Shown here one piece after another: positions 1 through 9,000 of a DNA stretch of 64,000 nt. Position 1 is the stretch's first letter; each line of letters begins with the position of its first letter. The position numbers and the translations under genes were made by a program. The stretch is from positions 1-64,000 of the forward strand of contig JACRCV010000041.1 in NCBI GenBank assembly GCA_016218825.1. The letters are read 5' to 3'. This DNA is from Deltaproteobacteria bacterium (GTDB lineage Bacteria > Myxococcota > XYA12-FULL-58-9). The notes under the pieces are model-generated. The model was not told the DNA's origin. It saw nothing but the letters and a program-made list of their open reading frames with translations, and did not search any database.

Positions 1-3000
1 TCGTGGGCTCGCCGTACGCCAAGAGGCCGTGCCACAGGCCGAGCCCGGCAGCGCCGCCCATCCACAACGCCGCGTTGCCGTCGTAGGAGGTCTTCGGGGC
101 CCAGACGCTCGAGAGGACCGCCAACCCCAGCCCGGGTCCGACGACCCACGGCCGCAGGTCTCGCCGGCCGGCGACGAGCCCCAAGCCGAGCCCGGTTGCA
201 TTGCCGACGCCGCTCGTCAGTACGATCTCGGCGACGTCGGCGGCCGCGAAGGGCGGCATCGCCTGTGCCGCCCCGGCAACGACCAAGCCACCGGCGGCAC
301 CGCCGAGCAGCAGGCCCCCGGACGCCTTCCGGCCCGAGCTCGCGAAGCTCAATCGCTGCGGCTGCGCCTGCAGGCCGCCCGAAAGCAAGGCGCCGTTCCA
401 ACCACCGACGAGCACTCCGGCGCCAAGCCACCAGGCGTCCGCCCCGGAGAATGAGGTCCACGGCGCGCTCGCGGCCCCGACGACCATGCCGGCCGTGCCC
501 GCGACCTGCATGCTCAGCGTCAGCGGCCGGTCGCGGTCCAACCCGAAACCCGCGCCGAGCGCGTTGCCGAGAACGGCGGCGAGCGCCGTCTGGGTCAGCT
601 CCGCGTCGCCGAGCCACGGGGACAGCCCGAGCGCAAGCGCCGCGCCCGTCACGCCGCCGACCACCGCGCCGCCGGCGACTCGCCGCGACCGCGCGCCTGT
701 GTCCGGCCGCCAGGTGTACGGCAACAGCGCCGTGTGCCAGGCCCCGAGCGCGAGCCCGAGCGCCGCCGCGGGCGCATGGAGCTCGAGCCTCTCGTGGAGC
801 AGCCACGCCGCGCTCCCGCCGGTCGCCGCGAGCCCGAGCGGTGCCAGAAGCGTCAGGCCGAGCTTTTTGCGCGTCGAGCTCTCGGGCAGGACGTAGCCGA
901 GCCCCGCGCCCCAGGCGTTGCCGACGAGGGTACCGGCGAGGCCGAGCCACAGGGCCCCCGGGCCGAGGCCGAGACCCTCCGCGGCGAGGTAGCCGGCGCC
1001 GCCGGCGAGGCTGGAGAGCACCATCGCTCCGCCGAGGACAACCCGGTTCGGCGCGTCCCGGTCCAGGCGCGTGAGCAGATAACCGTTCCACGCTCCGAAC
1101 CCCGCGCCCGCCAGGCCGTTCGAGGCGGCGCTGCCACTGGTCGGCAGGCGATCGGCGACGAGGCCGGCCCCGAGCACGCCCGCGGCGCCGCCGAGCTCGG
1201 CAAAGAGCGTGAGGCCTGCCCGCGTTGGACAACGCCTGGGATCCGGGGCCAGGTCGCAGCTGAGCAGCCCGCTGCCCAAGCCGAGCAGGCTGCTCCAGAC
1301 CGTCAGGCCGACGCCGGCCGCGAGGGTCCGCGGCGCTGGGTCAACCGCCGGCGCCAGGGCCGAGCCCAAGAGCAGCCCCAGAGAACCGCCAGCGAGCGCG
1401 CCACCGACGAGGCGTCTCGACCCGGTCTGATAGGCGAAAGTCGGCTGCGCCAGCGGCAACAGCGCCCCGGCGACGCCACCATACAGCGTGCCGAGCAGCA
1501 GCATGTCGCGCTTGCCGACCGCGAGCTCACGCATCTGCGGCAGTGCGATCGCCCCGATCAGCCCGACCGTGGTGCCAGCGTCGACCGCGAGGGCGAGCGT
1601 GCGCGCGGTGGGTTTCTCCCGCGGCACCGCCCGCGCCAGACCAAAGCCGAGCGCCGCGCCGAGGCCTGCCTGCAGCACCAATTTGCCGGTGGTCAGCGGC
1701 TCGACCTCGAGGTTGGCGCTCAACACTTCGCCGGCCAAGAAACCCAGTGATTGCCCGGCCAAGACCCCCACCGCCAATCGTTGCCCTTCACTCGACAACA
1801 GCTCTCGGCCGGCGGCGTGCCCGCCCCACCCGAAGAGCCAGGCACCAAGGCCGGACGAGAATGTCAGCAGGTAGGCGTCGTTGCCGGTGAGCGTCAGATC
1901 GCGATTGAACCACGTCGCCGGCATCAGCCCGACGCCCCAGGCGACGACGACAGCGAGATTGTCCAGCTGCGCCGCGTCGTGGTCTTCGTTGCCGCTGTCG
2001 ACGAGCATGCCGATGGTCTTCGCGGCGAGGCCCGCTTGGATCGCGGTGAAGTTGGCCAGCAGCGCGTCGTGTCCGGTCCAATCGGCACTCCCGGCTCGCC
2101 ACGCGGAGAGCCCGGCGCCGGCGAGGCCCGCGAGGATGCCGACGCTGCGGTTGGCGCCGTGAAGCTCGGTCGCGGCTTCGAGGTGCAGCAGCTGGGCCGC
2201 GTGCAGGCCGGCGGCCGCGGCCCAGCCGGTGTGCGACGTGATGTACGTCGCCTCGCCCATGGTCAGATCGTGGTTCAGCGTCAGCAGGAACGGCGTCGCG
2301 CCGCCGATCACCGTGCCCAAGGCGTAAGCCGCGAACTGTCCGCCGGGCCGCATCGCGGCGATGTTGGCGACGGTGCCGAACGCGACCGCCCCCATGCCCG
2401 CCATCGACAGCACCAGCGGCCAGCGCCCGTTCCATGGAAGGTCGGGCACCGTGGGCTCAACGGGCAGCGCCTCCTCGGCCTCCGAGAGCAGCGGCGCCGC
2501 GGCCGCCACGCGGCCGGCGGCCACCTCCCCCGCCGACCTGTCGGCATCGCGCCCGATGTCGCCCGCGCCCGATGTCCCCAGGCTTTCGGCCGCCCCGCCG
2601 GGGAGCTCTCGGGCTTGCGTCGCCTCGAGCGTCGGCACACCGGCGACCGGCGTCTCGGTGCCGCCCGACTCCGCGAGCAACACGGCTATGGCGCGCCGCA
2701 CCGCGGGCGCGTCGTCGTCACGATAGGGCGCAAGCGCCTCGACCCATCCGGGCGCGCCGTCGTTAGCCACCTCCCGCGCGGCGTCGACGCGGAGGCTCGA
2801 AGGCAGGCGGCGGTTCCCCAAGAACCGCGTGGTCAAAGCGTCGAGGCCGCGTGGCCTCCAGAGCCGCAGGTAGTGATACAGCTGCCTCGCGACCGCGGGG
2901 CTGGTCGTCGCCTCGATGGCGGCGGCGAGCATCTCGGCCACGGCATCGTCCTCCGGCCGTGGCGGCTGCCCCAAGATCTTCAGGCTCTGGTTGCTGACCC

Positions 3001-4471
3001 CGGGATCGGGGAACGCCAACGCCGCCGCGAGCACCGGCACCAGGAACGGCAAGGTCGCCTTGGTCTTGCGCGCGCTGACGGTGTCGAGGATCCGGCGCGC
3101 GACGTCACTGCCGTTGTCGCGCAGCAGCTCGACCACGGCCGCGATCGCCTCCGGCTCCGGGCGACCGACGAGGAGCTCGATCTGCACCGCGCTCGGCAGC
3201 TCGCCGCGGCGCTCGATCCCGATGGCGCCGAGCTCGGGATCGGCCCCGTCCTCTGGCCGGATCAACCGCGCTCCTTCTCGGACGACGGCAGACGATCGAT
3301 GTGCGAGCGCCAGCGCCAGCGCCCGCCGGCGGACCTCCGGCGCGAGGCGCCGCTCGCCGATGTCACGCAGCGCCCGCCTCGCCACCTCGGGCTCCGGATG
3401 ACCCACCGCCTCCGCCAACACCGCGGTCGCGGCATCGTCGTCACGCAGGGCGAGAAGCTCGGCGGCTCGCAGCGCCACGGCGCCGGCGGGATCCAACGCC
3501 GCGGCCCGCAAAGCCACGGACGCCTCGGACCGCGGGTCCGCCAGCAACGCCTCGGTCGCGAGCTTCACGAGCGGCGGCTCGCTCGACGTGGTCGCGAGCC
3601 GCACCAAGAGAGGCAGCGCCTCCGGCGCCGACCGCGCCACGGTCAAGAGCGACTGCGCCGCGTTCGCCCGGCTTGTTTGATCCTCGTCGGCGACCGCGTG
3701 ACCGAGGAGCTGCAGCTTGGCGGCGAGCGGGATCGGCAGTTGCCCGAGCTCGGCCGCCGCGCTCTGGCGTTTCGCTGCGCTCGTCGCGAACAGATCGAGC
3801 AGCACCTGGGTCCGCCGCATCTCCAGGCACGCAGCGCAGGGCGCGGGGGCGCGCGCCGCCGCCTCGACTGCGACACGCCAGGCCTCGGTCGCCCCTTCCT
3901 CGACGCTGGCCGCCAGCGCTTGGATCGCGGCATGCGCCTCGAGGGTGTGGTGCGCGCTGAGAGCTTGAAGCGCCGCCAGCCGGGCTGGCAACGGCTGCTC
4001 GGCGTCAGCCGCTATGGCTGAGAGCCGCTCCCGGCTCGGCGGGAGCGGCAGGCCGCCGAGCGCCTCGATCGCCGCCAGGCGCACCGACAAGAAGGGGTCG
4101 CGGCAGGCTTCCAAGACCAGAGTCAGCGCCCGCACCTCGCCGACCTTGCCGAGCGCGGCGAGCGCCGCGGCACGCACCGCCGGGACCGGATCGGCCCGGG
4201 CGACGCGACCGAGCGCCGCGGTCACGAGAAGCGGCGGGCCGGCGGCGAGCGCGGCGACTGCCGCCTCGCGCACCGCGGGGTCAGGGCTCGCCAGGCGCAC
4301 CAGGTCGAGGGCGACGTCGCCGCAGGTGACACACTCTTCGCTAAGGGTCTCGGGGACCGCGGGCACGGCCGCTGGGGCCGGATCGGCCGCGGCAAAGACC
4401 GGCAACGAGAAGGCCAGGGCGGCGACGCCGAGCCCGCGTGACCAACGTGCTGTGCCGTTCCCCCGCAGCAG
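1..4471 (-). CDS. Giant HEAT-repeat / glycine-rich polytopic membrane protein (3' end outside window)
   Basis: One frame stays open from an in-frame TAG at 4498-4496 to the left edge, about 1490 codons, so the gene is partial. A signal-like segment (WSRGLGVAALAFSLPVFAAA) comes first, then a CxxC (EECVTCG, residue ~47). Residues ~50-560 are alternating Ala/Leu-rich helices with the spacing and Asp/Pro/Arg pattern of HEAT repeats. A Ser/Thr/Glu linker (~560-675) follows. From ~685 to the edge run many Gly/Ala-rich hydrophobic segments such as VGGALAGGSLGLLLGSALA, like glycine-zipper helices. The start is odd: between the stop and the signal segment there is no ATG, GTG or TTG. CTG at 4471 or 4468 follows a GAGGGGGG stretch; TTG at 4405 would cut into the signal. 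A one-base error in the G6 run is another explanation. The HEAT part probably mediates protein contacts; function is unknown. Confidence 0.72.
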   Translation of the reverse strand, partial: MLRGNGTARWSRGLGVAALAFSLPVFAAADPAPAAVPAVPETLSEECVTCGDVALDLVRLASPDPAVREAAVAALAAGPPLLVTAALGRVARADPVPAVRAAALAALGKVGEVRALTLVLEACRDPFLSVRLAAIEALGGLPLPPSRERLSAIAADAEQPLPARLAALQALSAHHTLEAHAAIQALAASVEEGATEAWRVAVEAAARAPAPCAACLEMRRTQVLLDLFATSAAKRQSAAAELGQLPIPLAAKLQLLGHAVADEDQTSRANAAQSLLTVARSAPEALPLLVRLATTSSEPPLVKLATEALLADPRSEASVALRAAALDPAGAVALRAAELLALRDDDAATAVLAEAVGHPEPEVARRALRDIGERRLAPEVRRRALALALAHRSSAVVREGARLIRPEDGADPELGAIGIERRGELPSAVQIELLVGRPEPEAIAAVVELLRDNGSDVARRILDTVSARKTKATLPFLVPVLAAALAFPDPGVSNQSLKILGQPPRPEDDAVAEMLAAAIEATTSPAVARQLYHYLRLWRPRGLDALTTRFLGNRRLPSSLRVDAAREVANDGAPGWVEALAPYRDDDAPAVRRAIAVLLAESGGTETPVAGVPTLEATQARELPGGAAESLGTSGAGDIGRDADRSAGEVAAGRVAAAAPLLSEAEEALPVEPTVPDLPWNGRWPLVLSMAGMGAVAFGTVANIAAMRPGGQFAAYALGTVIGGATPFLLTLNHDLTMGEATYITSHTGWAAAAGLHAAQLLHLEAATELHGANRSVGILAGLAGAGLSAWRAGSADWTGHDALLANFTAIQAGLAAKTIGMLVDSGNEDHDAAQLDNLAVVVAWGVGLMPATWFNRDLTLTGNDAYLLTFSSGLGAWLFGWGGHAAGRELLSSEGQRLAVGVLAGQSLGFLAGEVLSANLEVEPLTTGKLVLQAGLGAALGFGLARAVPREKPTARTLALAVDAGTTVGLIGAIALPQMRELAVGKRDMLLLGTLYGGVAGALLPLAQPTFAYQTGSRRLVGGALAGGSLGLLLGSALAPAVDPAPRTLAAGVGLTVWSSLLGLGSGLLSCDLAPDPRRCPTRAGLTLFAELGGAAGVLGAGLVADRLPTSGSAASNGLAGAGFGAWNGYLLTRLDRDAPNRVVLGGAMVLSSLAGGAGYLAAEGLGLGPGALWLGLAGTLVGNAWGAGLGYVLPESSTRKKLGLTLLAPLGLAATGGSAAWLLHERLELHAPAAALGLALGAWHTALLPYTWRPDTGARSRRVAGGAVVGGVTGAALALGLSPWLGDAELTQTALAAVLGNALGAGFGLDRDRPLTLSMQVAGTAGMVVGAASAPWTSFSGADAWWLGAGVLVGGWNGALLSGGLQAQPQRLSFASSGRKASGGLLLGGAAGGLVVAGAAQAMPPFAAADVAEIVLTSGVGNATGLGLGLVAGRRDLRPWVVGPGLGLAVLSSVWAPKTSYDGNAALWMGGAAGLGLWHGLLAYGEPT

Positions 4472-4568
4472 ATCCCCCCTCGGAAGCCACGGAATCTAGC
4501 GCAGCCGCCGCCCCCAAAGAAAGGAGGAATTCCGTCGCGCGGTCGTTCACGCTAGAGTCTGACGCCGC

Positions 4569-5483
4569 ATGGGGGGACTCGTCGTCATCTTCGCCTTGAC
4601 CGCGGCGACGGCCGAGTCTGCGGCCATTCTCGTGGCCCCGGCGAGCGCCCCGGCGGAGCTCAAGGCCGCCGACCTGGCCGAGACCCAGCGCTTGCTCTCG
4701 GACGCCGTGACCCGCGGCGGATTCCGGCTCGTCGGGCCGCCGGCCGAGATCATCCCACCGGACTGCGCTGACGAAGCCTGCGCCCGTCGCTTGCGGGCCC
4801 TGACGGGCTGCGATTGGCTGCTCGTCACCCGATTCGATGCCCGCGACGGCCAGCTCGCGGTCCGGCTCACGTTGCTGGACGCCGTCGCCGAGCGTCCGGC
4901 GCTGGTGCAGCTCAACCGCGTCCCCGACGTCTACGGCATCGCCGCCCTGGACCTCGTGTCGTTGACCACGCTCCTGTTGCAGAGCGTCGCCGAACCGGGG
5001 AAACACCGCGCCGGCGCAGCGACGTCACCACCCGAGCCGGTCTCGACCGCCGCCCAAGCCGGGTCGCCGCCGGCCGAGGTCGCGGCCGAACCCCCCGCCC
5101 CTTGGTCGCCGCGGCCGTTGGCGCCGCCGGCCCCGACGCTCACCTGCCCGGCGTGCTCCGGGGACCGCGACGCGACGTTCCTCCGCCCCGAGGACTGGAA
5201 GCGCTACGAGAGGTATCGCCGGTACGCCGAGGATCCGGTGCCGGTCGCTCTGTGGGTCGCGCGAGAGAACGAGGAGTCGATGGCGTTGAACGTCGCGTGG
5301 ATCGCGCCGCCGATCGCGCTCACCATCGGCCTCATCGCCCGTAGCGTGTCGCTGTCCGCGCTGGGCTTGGTGCTCCTGCCGGTCGCGATCGTCGCCGGCA
5401 TCGTCGACGCCGTTGACGTCGGCGAAGTGCCGGCCTGTAGCGCCGACCCATTTGCCGAGCGCGCCGAGCGCGACCCGCCGTGA
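4569..5483 (+). CDS. Secreted protein of a CsgG/AMIN-like paralogous family, C-terminal hydrophobic segments
   Basis: 304 residues. The N-terminus (GLVVIFALTAATAESAA) looks like a Sec signal. Residues ~20-135 form a small alpha/beta domain with a conserved Cys pair and following helix (CADEACARRLRALTGCDWLL), then a strand reading an activity-like core. The same pattern recurs in the proteins at 7499-8962 and 43591-44724, so the three are paralogues. A Pro/Ala linker, a second CxxC (CPAC), a charged YxxYxR region and two hydrophobic stretches (~240-280) follow. These layouts resemble myxobacterial secreted proteins that gather envelope stress or curli-assembly-like signals, but no function is established. 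No strong ribosome site precedes the ATG. It overlaps the next gene by four bases (GTGA), so the two are probably co-translated. Confidence 0.8.
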   Translation: MGGLVVIFALTAATAESAAILVAPASAPAELKAADLAETQRLLSDAVTRGGFRLVGPPAEIIPPDCADEACARRLRALTGCDWLLVTRFDARDGQLAVRLTLLDAVAERPALVQLNRVPDVYGIAALDLVSLTTLLLQSVAEPGKHRAGAATSPPEPVSTAAQAGSPPAEVAAEPPAPWSPRPLAPPAPTLTCPACSGDRDATFLRPEDWKRYERYRRYAEDPVPVALWVARENEESMALNVAWIAPPIALTIGLIARSVSLSALGLVLLPVAIVAGIVDAVDVGEVPACSADPFAERAERDPP

Positions 5484-6079
5484 CGAAGGTGTGGCGAATG
5501 CGCTCGGCGGCGATGGTCCTGATGGCGATCACCTGCGCCGCGTGCCGCGAGCGGCCGGCGCCGACCGAGGAGCGCTACGCGGACGGCAGCCGCAAGGCGC
5601 GCGGCGTCTGGGCGCCGGGCGACGACGGCCGGCGGCGGGTCGGGCAGTGGACGTTCTGGTACCCGAACGGTCAGAAGAAAGCCGAGGGCGACTACGCGTT
5701 CGGCCGAGACGACGGCCGGCTGGACGAGCTCGGCATTCCGGTGGACGGGCAGCGGGGCGAGTGGCTCGGTTGGTACGAGAATGGCCAGCGGGCGTTCGCG
5801 TATCGGCTGGACGGCGACGGGCGGCACGTCGGGCTGTCGCAGCGCTGGCACAAGAACGGCAAGCTCGCGGTCGAAGCGTCACCGCCGGATCGCAACGGCC
5901 GCATCGTGGTCCGCCAATGGCGCGCCGACGGCACGACGTGGCTCGAGAGCAGCCAGGACGCCGACGGTGAGCTCGACGGCAACCTCGTCGAGTGGGATGG
6001 CGCCGGCGACGTCGTGCGGGTCGAGACCTACGAGCACGGCAAGCCGATCTGCCGCGGCAAGGCCTGCCGAGCACCGTGA
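5480..6079 (+). CDS. Lipoprotein with MORN/YwqK-like repeats
   Basis: 199 residues from GTG at 5480, which overlaps the previous stop as GTGA; ATG at 5498 with AAGGTG upstream is an alternative and keeps the signal. The leader (MVLMAITCAAC) is lipoprotein-like, with Cys at the end of the hydrophobic stretch, though the lipobox is not ideal. The rest has repeated W-Y/W-x-N-G-Q/K segments (FWYPNGQKKAEGDY, GWYENGQRAFAY, QRWHKNGKLAVEA, VEWDGAGDVV), the pattern of MORN-type or YwqK antitoxin-like repeats that form beta-meander sheets. Such proteins are usually surface or periplasmic and of unknown function; I infer an envelope lipoprotein acting with its co-translated neighbour. Confidence 0.8.
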   Translation: MTKVWRMRSAAMVLMAITCAACRERPAPTEERYADGSRKARGVWAPGDDGRRRVGQWTFWYPNGQKKAEGDYAFGRDDGRLDELGIPVDGQRGEWLGWYENGQRAFAYRLDGDGRHVGLSQRWHKNGKLAVEASPPDRNGRIVVRQWRADGTTWLESSQDADGELDGNLVEWDGAGDVVRVETYEHGKPICRGKACRAP

Positions 6080-6158
6080 AGCTCGAGGCGCAGTCGCGGC
6101 GGCGGCGGCCGGCCGGCGCACCTCGCCCCCGGTCGACAAAACCGCTACAACCAAGAGC

Positions 6159-6833
6159 GTGGCGATCGCGTTCTTCGATCTGGACAAGACGCTGTTGTCG
6201 TTCAACTCGGCCTCCCGGTGGGTGCGCTCGGAGCTGCGACTCGGCCACTTGAGCCTGCGGCAGGCGCTCGCGGCCTTTGGCTGGATCGCCCGCTATCACC
6301 TAGGCTTCGCCGACATCGAGACCGGGCTGCGCGCCGCCATCACCACGCTCGCCGGCGAGCGCGAGGCGGCGATCGAGGCACGCACCCTGGTGTTCTACGA
6401 GCGCGAGATCCGGGGCCGCGTTAGACCCGGCGCCCTGCCGGTGCTCCGACAGCACCGCGACCAGAAGGACGACCTCGTGCTGCTGACCTCCAGCTCGCCG
6501 TACTTGTCGACGCCGGTCGTCGCCGAGCTCGGCCTCGACGGCTTTCTCTGCACCCGCTTCGCGGTCGACGCCGACGGCCGCTTCACCGGGGCCAGCGCCG
6601 GGCCGCTGTGCTTCGGCGCCGGCAAGGTCGTACACGCCGAGGCGTACGCGACCGAGCGCGGCGTCGCCCTCGAGGCCTGCGCGTACTACGCCGACTCGAT
6701 GGCGGACGTGGCGATGCTGCAGGCAGTGGGACACCCGGTCGCGGTGAACCCCGATCCCCGCCTGCGGCTCTTGGCGCGGGAGCGGGGCTGGAAAGTCGTC
6801 GATTGGGGGTCGGCGCCGCCCGGAGGCCGTTGA
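6159..6833 (+). CDS. HAD-IB family phosphatase (SerB-like)
   Basis: 224 residues from GTG at 6159, the codon directly before the catalytic motif; longer upstream extension in this frame is low-complexity and overlaps the previous gene. All four HAD motifs are visible: DxDxT (FFDLDKTLL, nucleophile Asp7 and acid/base Asp9), motif II (LTSSS), the Lys of motif III (GKVVHAEAYA) and the acidic motif IV (YADSMADVAML). The helical insert between motifs I and II is the C1 cap of subfamily IB, which contains phosphoserine phosphatases and related lipid- or sugar-phosphate phosphatases. The substrate cannot be told from sequence. Cytoplasmic; no signal. It lies 79 bases after the MORN-like gene in the same direction. 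Confidence 0.88.
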   Translation: MAIAFFDLDKTLLSFNSASRWVRSELRLGHLSLRQALAAFGWIARYHLGFADIETGLRAAITTLAGEREAAIEARTLVFYEREIRGRVRPGALPVLRQHRDQKDDLVLLTSSSPYLSTPVVAELGLDGFLCTRFAVDADGRFTGASAGPLCFGAGKVVHAEAYATERGVALEACAYYADSMADVAMLQAVGHPVAVNPDPRLRLLARERGWKVVDWGSAPPGGR

Positions 6834-6935
6834 CACCCCCGGTTCGAATGTTCTCGCTAATCGGCGTCGGGCATGGTACCCGCCACACTGCAGCGCCGCA
6901 CTGCATGCGGCAACTCGATATGGAGCGACAGCAAC

Positions 6936-7259
6936 ATGGGTAACAAACTCTTCGTAGGTGGACTCAGCTTCAACACGACCGACGACGGTCTGCGCGAGGG
7001 CTTCGCGCGCTTCGGCGAAATCACCGAGGCCAAGGTCATCACGGACCGCGACACCGGCCGCTCCCGCGGCTTCGGTTTCGTGACCTATACCGACGCCCAG
7101 TCGGCGCAGAAGGCGATGGCCGAGCTGAACTGCACCGAGTTCGACGGCCGGACCATCAAGGTCAACGAGGCCGAAGACAAGCCGCGCGGCGGCGGGTTCG
7201 GTGGTGGTCGTGGCGGTGGCGGCGGCGGTGACCGCGGCAGCCGCGGCGGTCGCTGGTAG
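6936..7259 (+). CDS. RRM-domain glycine-rich RNA-binding protein
   Basis: 107 residues. One RNA recognition motif fills residues 1-80, with RNP2 (LFVGGL) near the start and RNP1 (RGFGFVTY) at ~residue 45. A short Gly/Arg-rich tail (GGGFGGGRGGGGGG) follows. Bacterial single-RRM proteins of this build (Rbp type) bind single-stranded RNA and in cyanobacteria are cold-induced or help mRNA localisation; the role here is inferred to be post-transcriptional control. ATG 6936 has GGAG ten bases upstream and begins exactly where the RRM begins, so the longer in-frame GTG at 6873 is unlikely. It stands alone with a hairpin just downstream, so it is probably monocistronic. Confidence 0.92.
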   Translation: MGNKLFVGGLSFNTTDDGLREGFARFGEITEAKVITDRDTGRSRGFGFVTYTDAQSAQKAMAELNCTEFDGRTIKVNEAEDKPRGGGFGGGRGGGGGGDRGSRGGRW

Positions 7260-7284
7260 CGACACCCTTCAGTCAAACGCAACC

Positions 7285-7315
7285 CTCGCCGCTCGCCAAC
7301 AGTAGGGGCGGCGAG
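7285..7315 (+). terminator. Possible terminator hairpin after the RRM gene
   Basis: CTCGCCGC (7285-7292) pairs perfectly with GCGGCGAG (7308-7315), 15-base loop, 25 bases after the stop codon. There is no real T tract (AGTTACGG follows), so it may be a non-canonical or Rho-assisted terminator, or mRNA 3' end protection. Confidence 0.35.
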
Positions 7316-7419
7316 AGTTACGGGGCGCTCATGGGGTAGCCACGTGGCTGCCCGTGGCCTCGGACATCCTCTCGACCGATTGCAGCCTCCCGACCGGGTC
7401 GCGCACGCCCAGGGCGTGG

Positions 7420-7448
7420 TTGCCTTGGCCGCGGTTGACCCGTATTGT
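7420..7448 (+). promoter_or_regulatory. Candidate sigma-70-type promoter for the 7499 gene
   Basis: TTGCCT at 7420-7425 and TATTGT at 7443-7448 are separated by exactly 17 bases. The predicted transcript would start near 7455 and leave a leader of about 45 bases ahead of the GAGGGAG ribosome site and ATG at 7499. Confidence 0.4.
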
Positions 7449-7498
7449 GGTTGGCAGGAGCGTCCAATCCCGGTTGCACCGCCTTGAGGGAGCCCGTC

Positions 7499-8962
7499 AT
7501 GCTTCAGACCGCGTTGGCCCTGGTTCTCCTTGCCGCTGCTCCGTCCGACATCGTCCCGAGCGGCAACCCGACCACGGTGCCGTGGGGCAAGAAGGACAGC
7601 GGCTACCTCTTCGACGACAACAAGTCCCTCACCCTCGACGTCACCGGTCCGACCGCGGTGGTGTTGGAGCTGCGCGGCAACGCCACCCTCAAAGGGAAGA
7701 AGATCGCGCTCGAGATCGCGCGCAACGACGCCTTCACCTCGAAGAACAGCATCGCCTTCAAGCCGACGCCCGGCGGCCCCGACAAGCTCCGCTTCATGGC
7801 CAAGCTCGGCTTCAAGGTCGCGGACGGGCCGCAGCACTTCGTCCTGACCGCCGACACCGCCGGCCTGGCGTTGCGCGCGATCACGGCGAAGGCCGTGCCC
7901 AAACCCATCACCGCCGCGGCCGAGCAGCCGCTGCCTGGCCCTGGTCCTGGCGCTGCCGTGGCCGGCAAGGCGCCGACGCCGCCCGCCGAGACCGCGGCAC
8001 CGCCACCCGCCGCCGCCGTCGAAGCGCCGGCCGCCCCGGCACCCGCCCCGGCGACGACCGAAGAGATCGCGGCGACGACGGTAGCGACCGCGCACGACGC
8101 CAACGCGATGCTCATGGGCGCGGACCAGAAGGACGCCCCCAAGGCCGCGCCGGAGGCGGGCGTCGCGACCGCGGCGTTGCGAGTCGCGGTGTACGACCTC
8201 GAGCTCCAGGGCGTCGACCCCCGCGTCGGCAAGGTGGTCACCGACAGCTTGCTCGCCGAGGTGCGCAAGCTCCAGGGGGTGGCGGCGATCGGCATGACCG
8301 AGATCCGCGACATGCTGTCGATGGAGGCCAGCAAGCAGATGGCGGGCTGCGAGTCGAACGAGTCGTGCCTCGCCGAGATCGCGGGGGCGCTGGGCGTCGA
8401 CGACTTGGTCACCGGCTCGCTCGCGAAGGTCGGCGACGGCAACATGTTCGTCGTCCGCCGCGTCGACCAGCGGCAGGCCAAGATCCGCGGCACCGTGAAC
8501 CAGCGGCTGAAGGCCGGGGCCGGCGACGAGTTCCTGCTCGCCATCGGGCCGGCGGTGCAGGAGCTGTTCCCGGAGCGCGACCTGAAGGCCGGCAAAGAAC
8601 GCGGCGTCGCCAAAGAGGTGGCGTTGCGCATCAACCCGCCGCCGCTACCGAAGTGGACATTCTACTCCGCCGCCGGCGCGGCCCTGGTGGCGGTGGCCGC
8701 CGGCGGGGTCATGGAGTTTCTGGCGCAGGACAAGGCCAAGGACTACCGCGCCACCGCGGCGCGCGGCGTGCCGACCGCGGCGAACCCCAACGCCGAGATC
8801 TCGGGCGCCGAGCTGAAAGCGAAGGCCGACTCGGCCACCTTCAGGGCCGACACCGCCCGCTACACCTTCATCGGCTCGGGCGTGTTCGCGCTCGCCGCCG
8901 GCGTCATGGCCTTCTTCACCGACTGGCAGGGCTACGGCGAAGTCCAGCCCGGCGGTCGCTAG
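7499..8962 (+). CDS. Secreted/membrane protein of the CsgG/AMIN-like paralogous family
   Basis: 487 residues; ATG 7499 has GAGGGAG at 7486-7492. A short Sec-like signal (LQTALALVLLAAAPS) leads into a beta-rich domain (~20-140) and a Pro/Ala-rich linker (~150-205). The core domain (~235-370) begins LRVAVYDLELQGVDPRVGKV and carries the Cys pair and helix CESNESCLAEIAGALGVDDLV, shared with the 4569 and 43591 proteins. The family reads like an outer-membrane-associated CsgG-type fold in which a target value is reported per component, but this is inference. Two hydrophobic segments near residues 400-420 and 455-475 suggest a C-terminal membrane hairpin. It is convergent with the large propeller/FN3 gene, only 27 bases apart. 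Confidence 0.85.
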   Translation: MLQTALALVLLAAAPSDIVPSGNPTTVPWGKKDSGYLFDDNKSLTLDVTGPTAVVLELRGNATLKGKKIALEIARNDAFTSKNSIAFKPTPGGPDKLRFMAKLGFKVADGPQHFVLTADTAGLALRAITAKAVPKPITAAAEQPLPGPGPGAAVAGKAPTPPAETAAPPPAAAVEAPAAPAPAPATTEEIAATTVATAHDANAMLMGADQKDAPKAAPEAGVATAALRVAVYDLELQGVDPRVGKVVTDSLLAEVRKLQGVAAIGMTEIRDMLSMEASKQMAGCESNESCLAEIAGALGVDDLVTGSLAKVGDGNMFVVRRVDQRQAKIRGTVNQRLKAGAGDEFLLAIGPAVQELFPERDLKAGKERGVAKEVALRINPPPLPKWTFYSAAGAALVAVAAGGVMEFLAQDKAKDYRATAARGVPTAANPNAEISGAELKAKADSATFRADTARYTFIGSGVFALAAGVMAFFTDWQGYGEVQPGGR

Positions 8963-8980
8963 CCGGTCGTCGACAGCTGC

Positions 8981-9000
8981 CGTGTCGCGCTACCGACACG
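8981..9000. terminator. Weak convergent hairpin
   Basis: CGTGTCG (8981-8987) pairs with CGACACG (8994-9000), loop of six. It sits between and partly inside two convergent 3' ends, over the stop codon of the minus-strand gene. It lacks T tracts, so a bidirectional terminator is only possible. Confidence 0.25.

Noticed and set aside
1751-4021. 756-codon open frame on the plus strand opposite the HEAT/membrane gene
   Set aside because: Arg/Pro/Gly-rich shadow of the minus-strand coding frame; no ribosome site, no domain, while the minus frame gives HEAT helices and membrane segments.
4521-4529. AAGGAGGAA, a near-perfect ribosome site followed by GAATTC
   Set aside because: No ATG, GTG or TTG within 5-15 bases in any frame; the next start (4569) is 40 bases away. 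Only an eight-codon frame from ATT could use it.
6838-6850. GGTTCGAATG, which resembles a tRNA T-loop
   Set aside because: No acceptor, D or anticodon stems can be built around it and no CCA end; likely chance.
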